The translations under genes and the position numbers were made by a program. Shown here in pieces: positions 1 through 23,200 of a stretch of 64,000 nucleotides of DNA. The notes under the pieces were generated by a model. The model was given only the letters and a program-made list of their open reading frames with translations. It made no database searches and was not told the DNA's origin. Every line of letters starts with the position of its first letter. Position 1 is the first letter of the stretch. The DNA comes from Streptomyces qaidamensis (lineage in GTDB: Bacteria; Actinomycetota; Actinomycetes; Streptomycetales; Streptomycetaceae), in contig NZ_CP015098.1 in assembly GCF_001611795.1 (NCBI RefSeq), positions 6,820,001-6,884,000 of the forward strand. The letters are read 5' to 3'.

Positions 1-1
1 C

Positions 2-256
2 GGCGAGCAGCCCACCGACGAGGAGAAGGCGATCGTGCGCGGCCAGACCGGCTTCGCCGCCCAACTGGCCAAGGAAGCCGTGGAGATCCTCCACAACGCC
101 AGCGGCGGCTCCGTCATCCGGCGCGACGTCCACCTGCAGCGCTTCCACCGCGATATCCAGGGCTTCTCGCTGCACGCCCTCGCCAACGCCGACGTCAACC
201 TCGAACTCCAGGGCCGCGTCCTGGTCGGCCTGGAGCCCGGCACCGTCTTCCTCTGA
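2..256 (+). CDS. Acyl-CoA dehydrogenase-like flavin monooxygenase, C-terminal fragment
   Basis: Only the last 84 codons are inside the window; the reading frame is open from base 2 to the TGA at 254-256. The visible part (QLAKEAVEILHNASGG, then RFHRDIQGFSLHALANADVN) matches the C-terminal helical bundle of acyl-CoA dehydrogenase-type flavoproteins, the group that includes the DszC/HsaA-like FMNH2-dependent hydroxylases. Such enzymes are common in polyketide alkaloid clusters, where they hydroxylate, epoxidise or desaturate the product. The gene lies 87 bases before the imine reductase gene on the same strand and probably shares its transcript. Whether it acts as oxygenase or dehydrogenase cannot be decided from this fragment. 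Confidence 0.7.
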   Translation, partial: GEQPTDEEKAIVRGQTGFAAQLAKEAVEILHNASGGSVIRRDVHLQRFHRDIQGFSLHALANADVNLELQGRVLVGLEPGTVFL

Positions 257-343
257 GTCGACGCCCCGGACCGTCCCGTTTCACCGGCGCGCCCCGCGTG
301 CCGGACCGTACAGCACACCACTTCGTACTGGAGGAACACATTC

Positions 344-1231
344 ATGGGTGACAACCACACCTCGGTGTCGGTGCTCGGCCTCGGCCTGATGGGGCAGGCC
401 CTGGCCGCCGCCTTCCTGAAGGCGGGCCACGCCACCACCGTGTGGAACCGTTCGGCGGACAAGGCCGACGGCCTCGTCAAGGACGGCGCGGTCCTCGCCG
501 CGAACCCCGCCGACGCCGTCGCCGCGAGCGACCTCGTGGTCGTGTGCGTGTCGACGTACGACGTGGTGCACGACGTCATCGGCTCGCTCGGCGACGCCCT
601 GCGCGGCAAGACCGTCGTCAACCTGACCACCGGCTCCTCCGAGCAGGCCCGGCAGACCGCCGAGTGGGCGGAGAAGAACGGCGCCAAGTACCTCGACGGC
701 GCCATCATGATCACCCCGCCCGGCATCGGCGCCGCCACCTCCGTCCTCTTCTACGCCGGTGACCAGGCCGTCTTCGACGCGCACGAGCCCGTGCTGAAGC
801 TCCTCGGCGGCGGCACCACCTACCTCGGCACCGACCACGGCAAGCCCGCCCTGTTCGACGTGTCGCTGCTCGGCCTGATGTGGGGCGCCCTCAACAGCTT
901 CCTGCACGGTGTGGCCATCGTGGAGACCGGCGGCGTCAAGGCGCAGGAGTTCCTGCCGTGGGCGCACATGTGGCTCGACGCCATCAAGATGTTCACGGCC
1001 GACTACGCCGCGCAGATCGACGCCGGCGACGAGAAGTTCCCGGCCAACGACGCCACCCTGGAGACGCACCTGGGCGCGCTCAAGCACCTCGTCGAGGAGT
1101 CCGAGGCGCTCGGCGTCGACACCGAACTGCCCAAGTACTCCGAGGCGCTGATGGAGGGCATCATCGCCCAGGGCCACGCCAAGAACAGCTACGCCAGCGT
1201 CGTGAAGGCGTACCGCCGCCCGAACCAGTGA
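344..1231 (+). CDS. NAD(P)-dependent imine reductase-like oxidoreductase
   Basis: A 295-residue protein of the beta-hydroxyacid dehydrogenase/imine reductase superfamily. The N-terminal Rossmann motif GLGLMG (about residues 12-17), followed by the stretch ending TTVWNRSADKAD, is characteristic of imine reductases. The helical C-terminal half has the family pattern ALFDVSLLGLMWG with Asp172, where imine reductases carry their Asp or Tyr proton donor. The start is supported by GGAGGA at 330-335, eight bases before the ATG. In this cluster it could reduce a cyclic imine, made from the PKS aldehyde after amination, to a piperidine. A 3-hydroxyisobutyrate or 6-phosphogluconate dehydrogenase-like role is less likely because of the WNR signature and the context. 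Confidence 0.75.
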   Translation: MGDNHTSVSVLGLGLMGQALAAAFLKAGHATTVWNRSADKADGLVKDGAVLAANPADAVAASDLVVVCVSTYDVVHDVIGSLGDALRGKTVVNLTTGSSEQARQTAEWAEKNGAKYLDGAIMITPPGIGAATSVLFYAGDQAVFDAHEPVLKLLGGGTTYLGTDHGKPALFDVSLLGLMWGALNSFLHGVAIVETGGVKAQEFLPWAHMWLDAIKMFTADYAAQIDAGDEKFPANDATLETHLGALKHLVEESEALGVDTELPKYSEALMEGIIAQGHAKNSYASVVKAYRRPNQ

Positions 1232-1265
1232 GCACCGGGCCCGGTATTCGCTTCACCCCCTGACG

Positions 1266-1305
1266 AAGGGGCCGGTTCCGAATCCCCCGTCGGAACCGGC
1301 CCCTT
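1266..1305 (+). terminator. Hairpin terminator after the imine reductase gene
   Basis: A perfect 15-bp inverted repeat (1266-1280 with 1291-1305) around a 10-base loop lies 35 bases after the stop codon. There is no T-run, which is normal for Streptomyces. The amine oxidase gene therefore probably has its own promoter between 1306 and 1436 or depends on read-through. Confidence 0.75.
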
Positions 1306-1436
1306 CCCCGTGCCCGCACACCGGCGCACCCGAATCGGAAGCGCCTTTTCACCGTCGTTTCCGCCCGTCGTTTCCGCCCGTCGATTCCGTGCGGTTTCCG
1401 ACCCGCAATTCCCGCTCTTCGCGAAAGGTGTGTTCC

Positions 1437-2858
1437 ATGACCGAGAACGGCGACAGCACGACCCCTCGCGCCCACGGACGCGTCACCAGAAGAACGCTGC
1501 TGAAGGCGGCGGGCGCCACCGCGCTCACCGCCGGCGCCGTCGCCGCGACGGCGTCCCCCGCCGCGGCCGACGACAAGCCCTACGACGCCATCGTCGTAGG
1601 CGCCGGATACGCGGGCGGCACCGTCGCCCGCGAGCTGGGCGCCCGCGGTATGCGGGTCCTGGTCCTGGAGGCCCGCGGCCGGATCGGCGGCCGCATCGAG
1701 CCGGGCACGCTGGCCGGGCACCACGTCGAACTGGGCGGCGGCTGGTTCGGCCCCGGCCAGGACCTCGTGGCCCGCGAACTGAAGCGCTACTCGCTGACCA
1801 CCACCGAGGACGTGCACGCCACCCGCATGGTGATGCCCGGCCCGAACGGTTACGCCAGCCACTCCCCGCAGGAGGCCGGCGCCCGGCTCAACAGCCTGTT
1901 CGCGGACTTCTACGCCGGGTCCGAGCAGTACTTCGAGCGGCCCTACGAGCCGCTGCACCGCAAGGACCTGCTGGCGTCCGTGGACCGCCTCTCGCTCGCC
2001 GACCGCATCGCACAGCTCCAGCTGACCGGCGTCGACCACGACTGGGTGAGCGGCGCCACCTCGGTCTTCGCCGGCGGCAACAAGACCGGCTCCCTGACCG
2101 GCCTCGCCCAGTGGTACCAGCTCGCCGGCGGCACCTACGACAAGTTCCTCTCGGTGATGAGCGAGCTGCCGCAGGGCGGCATGATCTCCATCCTGGAGCG
2201 GATGCTGCGCGAGTCCGGCGCGACCGTCAGCCTCAACTCGCCGGTCACGGCGATCCGCGAGCGCGGCGGCCTCACCCACGTCGAGGTCCGCGGCGGCCGG
2301 GTGCACAAGGCGCCGGTCGTGGTGCTCGCCACGCCCGTCAACATGTGGTCGACGCTCACCTTCGAGCCGGGCCTGCCCAAGGTGTACACCGACGCCGCCC
2401 GCGAGGGCCTCGGCGTCCCGCACGCCACCAAGCTGTGGCTGCGGGTGAAGGGCACCTCCGAGGCGGTCTCGGCCCAGGCCCCGGAGGGCGCCCCCATCCT
2501 GCTGCTCATCCCGCAGAAGCAGCTGCCCGACGGCCGCATCTTCGTGGCCTTCACCGGACCCGCCCTCGACGTGTCCGACCCGCAGGCGGTGCGCGCCGCG
2601 GTGCGCGGGCTGCTGCCGGAGGCCAGGGTCGCCGAGTACCGGGCGAAGGAATGGCACAAGGACCCGTACGCGCGGGGCGGCTGGGGCCTGCGCAGGCCGG
2701 GGCAGCTCCTGCGTCAGCTGCCGGACATCCAGCAGCCGTTCGGGCGCATCGTCTTCGCGGGCGGTGACATAGCGAGCGGCTGGAACGGGGCCTTCGTCGA
2801 AGGCGCCCTGGAGTCCGGCTTCCGTGCCGCGGACCAGGCCGCGACCCTCGCGGGCTGA
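1437..2858 (+). CDS. Tat-exported flavin-containing amine oxidase-like protein
   Basis: A 473-residue protein. The N-terminus has a twin-arginine signal (VTRRTLLKAAGATALTAG) with an Ala-rich stretch ending near ASPAAADD, so the folded flavoprotein is probably exported. The FAD-binding Rossmann motif VVGAGYAGGTVARELGARG and the following EARGRIGGR place it in the flavin amine oxidase/monoamine oxidase family. The C-terminal FAD contact is visible as GRIVFAGGDIASGWNGAFVEGALESG. I chose the ATG at 1437 over the in-frame ATG at 1389 because the signal peptide begins just after it. Its place beside the PKS suggests oxidation of the C-N bond or ring of an alkaloid intermediate, perhaps outside the cytoplasm. 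The substrate is unknown. Confidence 0.75.
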   Translation: MTENGDSTTPRAHGRVTRRTLLKAAGATALTAGAVAATASPAAADDKPYDAIVVGAGYAGGTVARELGARGMRVLVLEARGRIGGRIEPGTLAGHHVELGGGWFGPGQDLVARELKRYSLTTTEDVHATRMVMPGPNGYASHSPQEAGARLNSLFADFYAGSEQYFERPYEPLHRKDLLASVDRLSLADRIAQLQLTGVDHDWVSGATSVFAGGNKTGSLTGLAQWYQLAGGTYDKFLSVMSELPQGGMISILERMLRESGATVSLNSPVTAIRERGGLTHVEVRGGRVHKAPVVVLATPVNMWSTLTFEPGLPKVYTDAAREGLGVPHATKLWLRVKGTSEAVSAQAPEGAPILLLIPQKQLPDGRIFVAFTGPALDVSDPQAVRAAVRGLLPEARVAEYRAKEWHKDPYARGGWGLRRPGQLLRQLPDIQQPFGRIVFAGGDIASGWNGAFVEGALESGFRAADQAATLAG

Positions 2859-2867
2859 CCGACGGCA

Positions 2868-2940
2868 GCGCCATGACCGGGCGGTGGAGAACGGGAAGTG
2901 CGGTTCTCGTCCACCGCCCGGTCATGGCGCCTTCTTCTTT
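2868..2940 (+). terminator. Strong intrinsic terminator between the amine oxidase and PKS genes
   Basis: A perfect 21-bp inverted repeat (2868-2888 with 2910-2930) is followed by the T-rich tract CTTCTTCTTTT. It starts nine bases after the amine oxidase stop codon. It should isolate the PKS operon, which then needs its own promoter between about 2940 and 3082. Confidence 0.85.
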
Positions 2941-2957
2941 TCCCCCTCCTTTCGTCC

Positions 2958-3064
2958 CGGCCGAATTACCGGAGTGAGGACGGGGACTGAGGAGAGGGAG
3001 AGACCCGCTGCCTACGATCGGGCCGAACATTCCCCCACTCAGAAGTCTTGCGGTAATTCGGCCG
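2958..3064. promoter_or_regulatory. Paired 14-bp inverted repeat in the PKS upstream region
   Basis: CGGCCGAATTACCG at 2958-2971 recurs as its exact reverse complement at 3051-3064. The second arm abuts the purine-rich GAAAGGG (3064-3070) that is the likely ribosome binding site of the PKS gene at 3083. The arms could be two sites for one regulator, or they could pair in the RNA over an intervening 79 bases and affect translation. Only the repeat is seen; its function is inferred. Confidence 0.45.
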
Positions 3065-3082
3065 AAAGGGCAGTCGAGCGCG

Positions 3083-16762
<13,680 letters not shown>

Positions 16763-16816
16763 GCCACCGCCACTTCGGCAGACGACCACCACACGACACA
16801 CGGGAGTTGACACACC

Positions 16817-19800
16817 ATGGCGGGCGAGGACAAGCTCCGCGACTACCTGAAGAAGGCCGTCGCCGATGCCCGTGAGGCACGCCGGCAGCTGCGCGACCTG
16901 GAGGACAGGCGACGCGAGCCGATCGCGATCGTGGGCATGGCCTGCCGTTACCCCGGCGGCGTCTCCTCGCCCGACGACCTGTGGCGCCTCGTGGCCGACG
17001 GCACCGACGCCGTCGGCGGCTTCCCCGGCAACCGCGGCTGGGACGTGGACGGCCTCTACGACCCGGACCCCGACCGCACGGGCACCTCGTACGCCCGCGA
17101 AGGCGGATTCCTCTACGACGCCGACCGGTTCGACCCGGCCTTCTTCGGGATGTCGCCGCGCGAGGCCATGGCGATCGACCCGCAGCAGCGGCTGCTGCTG
17201 GAGACGGCCTGGGAGGCGTTCGAGCACGCCGGCATCGACGCCACCGCCCTGCGCGGCTCTGACACCGGCGTGTTCACCGGCCAGATGTACAACGACTACG
17301 GCTCACGCCCTCACCTGCCGCCGGAGGACTTCGAGGGGTACCTGTTCAGCGGCAGTGCCGGCAGCATCGCCGTCGGCCGGCTCTCCTACACCTACGGCTT
17401 CGAGGGCCCGGCGGTCTCCGTCGACACGGCCTGCTCGTCCTCGCTCGTCGCCCTGCACCTCGCGGTGAACGCGCTGCGAGGCGGCGAGTGCTCGCTCGCC
17501 CTCGCCGGCGGAGTCACGGTGATGTCGACCCCTGTGGCCTTCCTGGAGTTCTCCCGACTGCGCGGCCTGTCGCCCGACGGCCGCTGCAAGTCCTTCGCCG
17601 CCGGGGCCGACGGTGTGGCGTGGGCGGAGGGGGCCGGAGTCCTCGTCGTCGAGCGCCTGTCGGATGCCCTGCGCAACGGTCACCGGGTGCTGGCGGTCGT
17701 ACGGGGCAGCGCGGTGAACCAGGACGGTGCGTCGAACGGTCTGACGGCGCCGAACGGTCCGTCGCAGGAGCGTGTCATCCGCCAGGCACTGGCCTCGGCC
17801 GGCCTGTCCGCCGCCGATGTGGACGTGGTGGAGGCGCACGGTACGGGCACGCGGCTGGGTGACCCGATCGAGGCGCAGGCCCTGCTGGCGACCTATGGGC
17901 AGGACCGTGAACAGCCGCTGTTGCTGGGGTCGTTGAAGTCGAACATCGGGCATGCGCAGGCTGCGGCCGGTGTCGGTGGTGTGATCAAGATGGTGCAGGC
18001 GATGCGGCACGGTGTGCTGCCGAGGACGCTGCATGTGGACGAGCCGTCGCCGTTCGTGGAGTGGGACGCGGGTGCGGTCGAGCTGCTGACCGAGGCACGT
18101 GAGTGGCCGGCGCGTGAGGACGCGCCGCGCCGTGCGGGTGTCTCCTCCTTCGGATTTGGCGGCACCAACGCGCACGTGATCATCGAGGAGGCCCCGGCCG
18201 TCCCGCCCGCCGAGACCACCTCCGTGCGCACCCTGCCCGCCCTGCCGTGGCTCCTGTCCGCGCGCACCCCCCAGGCACTCACCGCCCAGGCCGAACGGCT
18301 CCACGCCTTCGCCTCGGCCCCCGGCGCCCCCGACCCCCTCGACATCGCCTACTCCCTGGCCACCACCCGCGCCGCCCTCCCGCATCGGGCGGCGGCCGTG
18401 GGCAGCGGGCCCGCCCAGCTCCTCGACTCCCTCCGGCACCTCACCCCGGTCGCCCCCTCGGGCGGTGCTCTGGCGGTGGTGTTCTCGGGTCAGGGTGCTC
18501 AGCGGGCGGGGATGGGCCGTGAGTTGTATGGGGCGTTTCCGGTGTTCGCGGGGGCGTTGGACGAGGTGTGCGGTGTGCTGGATCCGCTGTTGGGCGGTTC
18601 TTTGCGGGAGGTGATGTTCGCGGTCGAGGGGTCGTTGTTGTCGCGGACGGGGTGGACGCAGCCGGCGTTGTTCGCGTTTGAGGTGGCGTTGTTCCGGTTG
18701 GTGGAGTCGTGGGGTGTGCGGCCTGATGTTGTGGCGGGTCATTCGGTGGGGGAGTTGGTGGCTGCGTATGTGGCGGGGGTGATGGGTCTGGGTGATGCTG
18801 CGCGGTTGGTGGCGGCGCGTGCGGGGTTGATGCAGGCGTTGCCGGCGGGGGGTGTGATGGTCGCGGTGGAGGCCTCGGAGGGTGAGGTTCTGGCGGCGAT
18901 CGGTGAGCGTGGTGGTGTGGTGGGTGTGGCGGCGGTGAACGGGCCGTCGGCGGTGGTGATCTCGGGTGCGGGTGATGCGGTGGAGGTGGTGTTGGCTGCT
19001 CTGCCGGGTCGGCGTACGCGGCGGCTTGAGGTGTCGCATGCGTTTCATTCGCCGTTGATGGACGGGATGGTGGAGGAGTTCCGTTCGGCGGCGAAGGAGG
19101 TGCGGTATGAGGCGCCCCGCTTCCCGGTCGTCTCGACTGTCACCGGCCGGTTGGCCGAGGGTGAGGATCTGCGGTCGGCGGATTATTGGGTGACGCAGGT
19201 GCGGGAGGCCGTCCGCTACGCCGACGCCGTCACCACTCTGGAGAAGGAGGGCGTCACCACCCTCCTCGAACTCGGTCCCGGCGGCGTCCTCGCCGCCCTC
19301 GCCGCCCAGGCCGTGCGCGACCCCGACGCCCTGACCGCCACGGTCGCCACCCGCGCGGGACGCCCCGAGCCGGAGACCCTGACCGAAGCGCTCGGCACGC
19401 TGCACGCCCGGGGCGTCGCCGTCGACTGGGAGGTGTTCTTCGCCGGCACCGGGGCCCGGCGGGTCCCGCTGCCCACCTACGCCTTCCAGCACCAGCGGTA
19501 CTGGCTCGACGAAATCCCGGCCGGCAGCCACGGCTCCGGCCCCGTCCTGCGCGGCACGCCGGACATCCCGGAGGAGACACCGGCAGCCCGGCTCGTGCCC
19601 CTGGCCGAGCGGCTCGCGCCGCTGGGCGACGCACAGCGGGAGCAGTACCTCCTCACCCTGGTCACGGAGCTGGTCGCGAAGGTGCTCAAACACCCCGACA
19701 CCACTGCCGTCGTGCCCCACCGCCCCTTCCAGGAGCTCGGCTTCGACTCCCTGACCGGCGTCGAGCTGCGCAACCGGCTGGGCGCCGAGACCGGTCTCTC

Positions 19801-20143
19801 CCTTCCCGCCACCGTCGTCTTCGACCATCCGACACCGGCCGCCCTGGCGGCCTACGTACAGGAGCAGGCCGCCGCCTCCGGACGCGGGCCGGGCGGTTCC
19901 GCGACCGAGGAACTGGACCGGCTGGAGGCGTCCGTGGACGCCCTGGCAGCGGACGGCACGCAGCCGGACGAGACCCGCGTGGCGCTGTCCGCGCGGCTCC
20001 GGGCACTGGCCGACCGCCTCGTGGGGCCGGCGGGCACACCGTTCCAGCCGGCCGCCGACGCCGATGCCACGGACCTCACGGACGCGTCCGCGGACGAGAT
20101 CTTCGACTTCATCGACAGCCGGCTGGGCAGGGCCGCGGACTGA
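16817..20143 (+). CDS. Type I PKS module 3 (KS-AT-ACP)
   Basis: 1108 residues, one module without reductive domains, so the beta-keto group it makes is kept. The N-terminus (DKLRDYLKKAVADAREARRQ) is a coiled-coil docking helix that should pair with the tail of the preceding PKS. KS Cys206 lies in TACSSS. The AT has GHSVG with Ser643 and the malonyl signature HAFH at 741-744. ACP Ser978 lies in GFDSL. A linker and a C-terminal acidic docking segment (ASADEIFDFIDSRLG) follow. The start has GGGAG at 16802-16806. In the predicted chain this module fixes the C5 ketone, the group an amine on C1 could attack to close a six-membered ring. The AT-coding stretch 18465-19215 is nearly the same as in the next gene and has distinct codon usage. 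Confidence 0.95.
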   Translation: MAGEDKLRDYLKKAVADAREARRQLRDLEDRRREPIAIVGMACRYPGGVSSPDDLWRLVADGTDAVGGFPGNRGWDVDGLYDPDPDRTGTSYAREGGFLYDADRFDPAFFGMSPREAMAIDPQQRLLLETAWEAFEHAGIDATALRGSDTGVFTGQMYNDYGSRPHLPPEDFEGYLFSGSAGSIAVGRLSYTYGFEGPAVSVDTACSSSLVALHLAVNALRGGECSLALAGGVTVMSTPVAFLEFSRLRGLSPDGRCKSFAAGADGVAWAEGAGVLVVERLSDALRNGHRVLAVVRGSAVNQDGASNGLTAPNGPSQERVIRQALASAGLSAADVDVVEAHGTGTRLGDPIEAQALLATYGQDREQPLLLGSLKSNIGHAQAAAGVGGVIKMVQAMRHGVLPRTLHVDEPSPFVEWDAGAVELLTEAREWPAREDAPRRAGVSSFGFGGTNAHVIIEEAPAVPPAETTSVRTLPALPWLLSARTPQALTAQAERLHAFASAPGAPDPLDIAYSLATTRAALPHRAAAVGSGPAQLLDSLRHLTPVAPSGGALAVVFSGQGAQRAGMGRELYGAFPVFAGALDEVCGVLDPLLGGSLREVMFAVEGSLLSRTGWTQPALFAFEVALFRLVESWGVRPDVVAGHSVGELVAAYVAGVMGLGDAARLVAARAGLMQALPAGGVMVAVEASEGEVLAAIGERGGVVGVAAVNGPSAVVISGAGDAVEVVLAALPGRRTRRLEVSHAFHSPLMDGMVEEFRSAAKEVRYEAPRFPVVSTVTGRLAEGEDLRSADYWVTQVREAVRYADAVTTLEKEGVTTLLELGPGGVLAALAAQAVRDPDALTATVATRAGRPEPETLTEALGTLHARGVAVDWEVFFAGTGARRVPLPTYAFQHQRYWLDEIPAGSHGSGPVLRGTPDIPEETPAARLVPLAERLAPLGDAQREQYLLTLVTELVAKVLKHPDTTAVVPHRPFQELGFDSLTGVELRNRLGAETGLSLPATVVFDHPTPAALAAYVQEQAAASGRGPGGSATEELDRLEASVDALAADGTQPDETRVALSARLRALADRLVGPAGTPFQPAADADATDLTDASADEIFDFIDSRLGRAAD
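17648..18153 (+). repeat. KS repeat, copy 3 (second PKS gene)
   Basis: Matches module 2 from 12029 on its 5' side and module 1 (7016 onward, including the linker version ending near PRRAGVSSFG) on its 3' side. The mosaic of two parents is visible by eye. Confidence 0.8.
18465..19215 (+). repeat. AT-domain repeat, copy 1 (module 3)
   Basis: About 751 bases nearly identical to 21919-22669 (offset 3454). I see only a few differences, near 18852 and 19171. The block spans most of the AT domain and uses T- and G-ending codons such as TTG, GTT and GGT far more than its flanks, so its ends are sharp. Confidence 0.9.
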
Positions 20144-20223
20144 CGCCGCCCGCCGCCCCGCCACCCCCGCACCACCACCCCCGCACCACCACCCTTCCGG
20201 TACCGAGGAGAGACTGATTCCGC

Positions 20224-23200
20224 ATGTCCGCTGACGTGTCCCGCGCGCAGGAGCAGGCCCAGACCAGGGAACAGAAGCTCGTCGACTACCTGAAGTGGGT
20301 CACCGCCGACCTGCAGAAGGCCCGCGAGCGCATCGAGACGCTCGAGTCGGCCGCCACCGAACCGGTCGCCATCGTGGGCATGGCATGCCGCTTCCCGGGC
20401 GGGGTCACGTCACCGGACGACCTGTGGCGCCTCGCCGCCGAAGGCCGGGACGCCATCAGCCCGTTCCCCGCGGACCGCGGCTGGGACCTCGACGCGCTGT
20501 ACAGCACGGACCGCGACGAGCCCGGCACGTCGTACACCCGGGAGGGCGGATTCCTCGACGGAGCCGCCCTGTTCGACGCGGACTTCTTCGGCATCTCGCC
20601 CCGCGAGGCCCGCGCGATGGACCCCCAGCAGCGCGTCCTCCTGGAGACCGCGTGGGAGGCGTTCGAGGACGCCGGGATCGACCCCGCCACGCTGCGCGGG
20701 AGCCGCACCGCCGTGTTCGCCGGCGTGATCGAGCAGAGTTACCTCGGACTCGAAGGGCCCGCCGAGCTGGAGGGCCACCTCATGACCGGCAAGCTCAGCA
20801 GCGTGGCATCCGGACGCATCTCCTACACCTTCGGCCTCGAAGGCCCGGCCGTCTCCATCGACACCGCCTGCTCCTCCTCGCTGGTCGCCCTCCACCTCGC
20901 GGTGGAGTCGGTCCGCCGTGGCGAGTCCACCCTCGCGCTCGCCGGAGGCGCGACGGTCACCGCGACCCCGGGCGGGTTCGTCGACTTCTCCCGCCAGGGC
21001 GGACTCGCCCCCGACGGACGGATCAAGTCGTTCGCGGCCGCCGCCGACGGCACCTCCTGGTCGGAGGGCGTGGGCCTGCTGGTGGTGGAGCGCCTGTCGG
21101 ACGCGGTGCGCCACGGTCACCGGGTGCTGGCGGTCGTACGGGGCAGTGCGGTGAACCAGGACGGTGCGTCGAACGGTCTGACGGCGCCGAACGGTCCGTC
21201 GCAGGAGCGTGTCATCCGGCAGGCCCTGCGGAACGCCCGGCTGGCCCCGGCCGATGTGGACGCGGTGGAGGCGCACGGTACGGGCACGCGACTGGGCGAC
21301 CCGATCGAGGCCCAGGCCCTGCTGGCGACCTACGGCCAGGACCGCGAACGACCCCTGTTCCTCGGCTCGCTGAAGTCCAACATCGGCCACACCGTCGCCG
21401 CCGCCGGTGTCGGCGGTGTCATCAAGATGGTGCAGGCCATGCGGCACGGGCTGCTGCCCCGGACCCTGCACGTCGACCGGCCCACCCCCATGGTCGACTG
21501 GAGCTCCGGCGCGGTCGAGCTGCTCACCGAGGCACGCGAGTGGACCGCCCGGGAAACAGCCCCGCGCCGGGCCGCCGTCTCCGCCTTCGGTGTGAGCGGC
21601 ACCAACGCCCACGTCATCCTGGAAGAGGCCCCCGAGGCGGAGCACGGCACCCCCGAGCAGGCCCGGACGCTCCCGGCCGTGCCCTGGCTCCTGTCCGCAC
21701 CGGACGAGGACGCCCTGCGCGCCCAGGCCCGGCGGCTCCACGAGCACGTCACCGCCCACCCCGAGCAGTCCGCCACCGACCTCGCCTACTCCCTCGCCAC
21801 CACCCGCGCTCTGCACGACCGCCGTGCCGTCCTGACCGGAGCCGGCCGCGACGACCTGTCCGACGCCCTTCGGCACCTCGCCCAGACGCCCACGAGCTTC
21901 GAGGCACCGGTGCGTCCCGGTGCTCTGGCGGTGGTGTTCTCGGGTCAGGGTGCTCAGCGGGCGGGGATGGGCCGTGAGTTGTATGGGGCGTTTCCGGTGT
22001 TCGCGGGGGCGTTGGACGAGGTGTGCGGTGTGCTGGATCCGCTGTTGGGCGGTTCTTTGCGGGAGGTGATGTTCGCGGTCGAGGGGTCGTTGTTGTCGCG
22101 GACGGGGTGGACGCAGCCGGCGTTGTTCGCGTTTGAGGTGGCGTTGTTCCGGTTGGTGGAGTCGTGGGGTGTGCGGCCTGATGTTGTGGCGGGTCATTCG
22201 GTGGGGGAGTTGGTGGCTGCGTATGTGGCGGGGGTGATGGGTCTGGGTGATGCTGCGCGGTTGGTGGCGGCGCGTGCGGGGTTGATGCAGGCGTTGCCGG
22301 CGGGGGTGATGATGGTCGCGGTGGAGGCCTCGGAGGGTGAGGTTCTGGCGGCGATCGGTGAGCGTGGTGGTGTGGTGGGTGTGGCGGCGGTGAACGGGCC
22401 GTCGGCGGTGGTGATCTCGGGTGCGGGTGATGCGGTGGAGGTGGTGTTGGCTGCTCTGCCGGGTCGGCGTACGCGGCGGCTTGAGGTGTCGCATGCGTTT
22501 CATTCGCCGTTGATGGACGGGATGGTGGAGGAGTTCCGTTCGGCGGCGAAGGAGGTGCGGTATGAGGCGCCCCGCTTCCCGGTCGTCTCGACTGTCACCG
22601 GCCGGTTGGCCGAGGGTGAGGATCTGAGGTCGGCGGATTATTGGGTGACGCAGGTGCGGGAGGCCGTCCGTTACGCCGACGCCGTCACCACCCTGTACGA
22701 CCAAGGGGTGCGGACCGTCGTCGAGGTCGGCCCCGGCGGCGTCCTGACCGCCCTGGCGCAGACCGTCCTCGCGGACCGGGACGACGTCACCGTCCAGGCG
22801 CTCCAGCGGCCCGATCGGCCCGAACCGGCCGCGCTGGCCGACGGCATCGGCACCCTGCACGCCCGGGGCGTCCCCGTCGACTGGGAGGCGTTCTTCGCCG
22901 GCACCGGGGCCCGGCGGGTCCCGCTGCCCACCTACGCCTTCCAGCACCAGCGGTACTGGACCGACGCCCTCGCGGCCGGCCGCCGTGACGCCGGCGGCTT
23001 CGGCCTCGACAGCACCGATCACCCCCTCATCGGCGCCGCGCTGTTCCCCGGCGACCGCGACGAGGCCCTGTTCACGACCCGCCTGTCCGCCCGCACGGAC
23101 CAGCTCCTCGCCGCCCACACCGTCGCCGGGGAGACCGTCGTGCCCAGCACGGTCCTCGCCGAACTGGCCGTCCGCGCCGGAGACGAGACGGGCTGCACGG

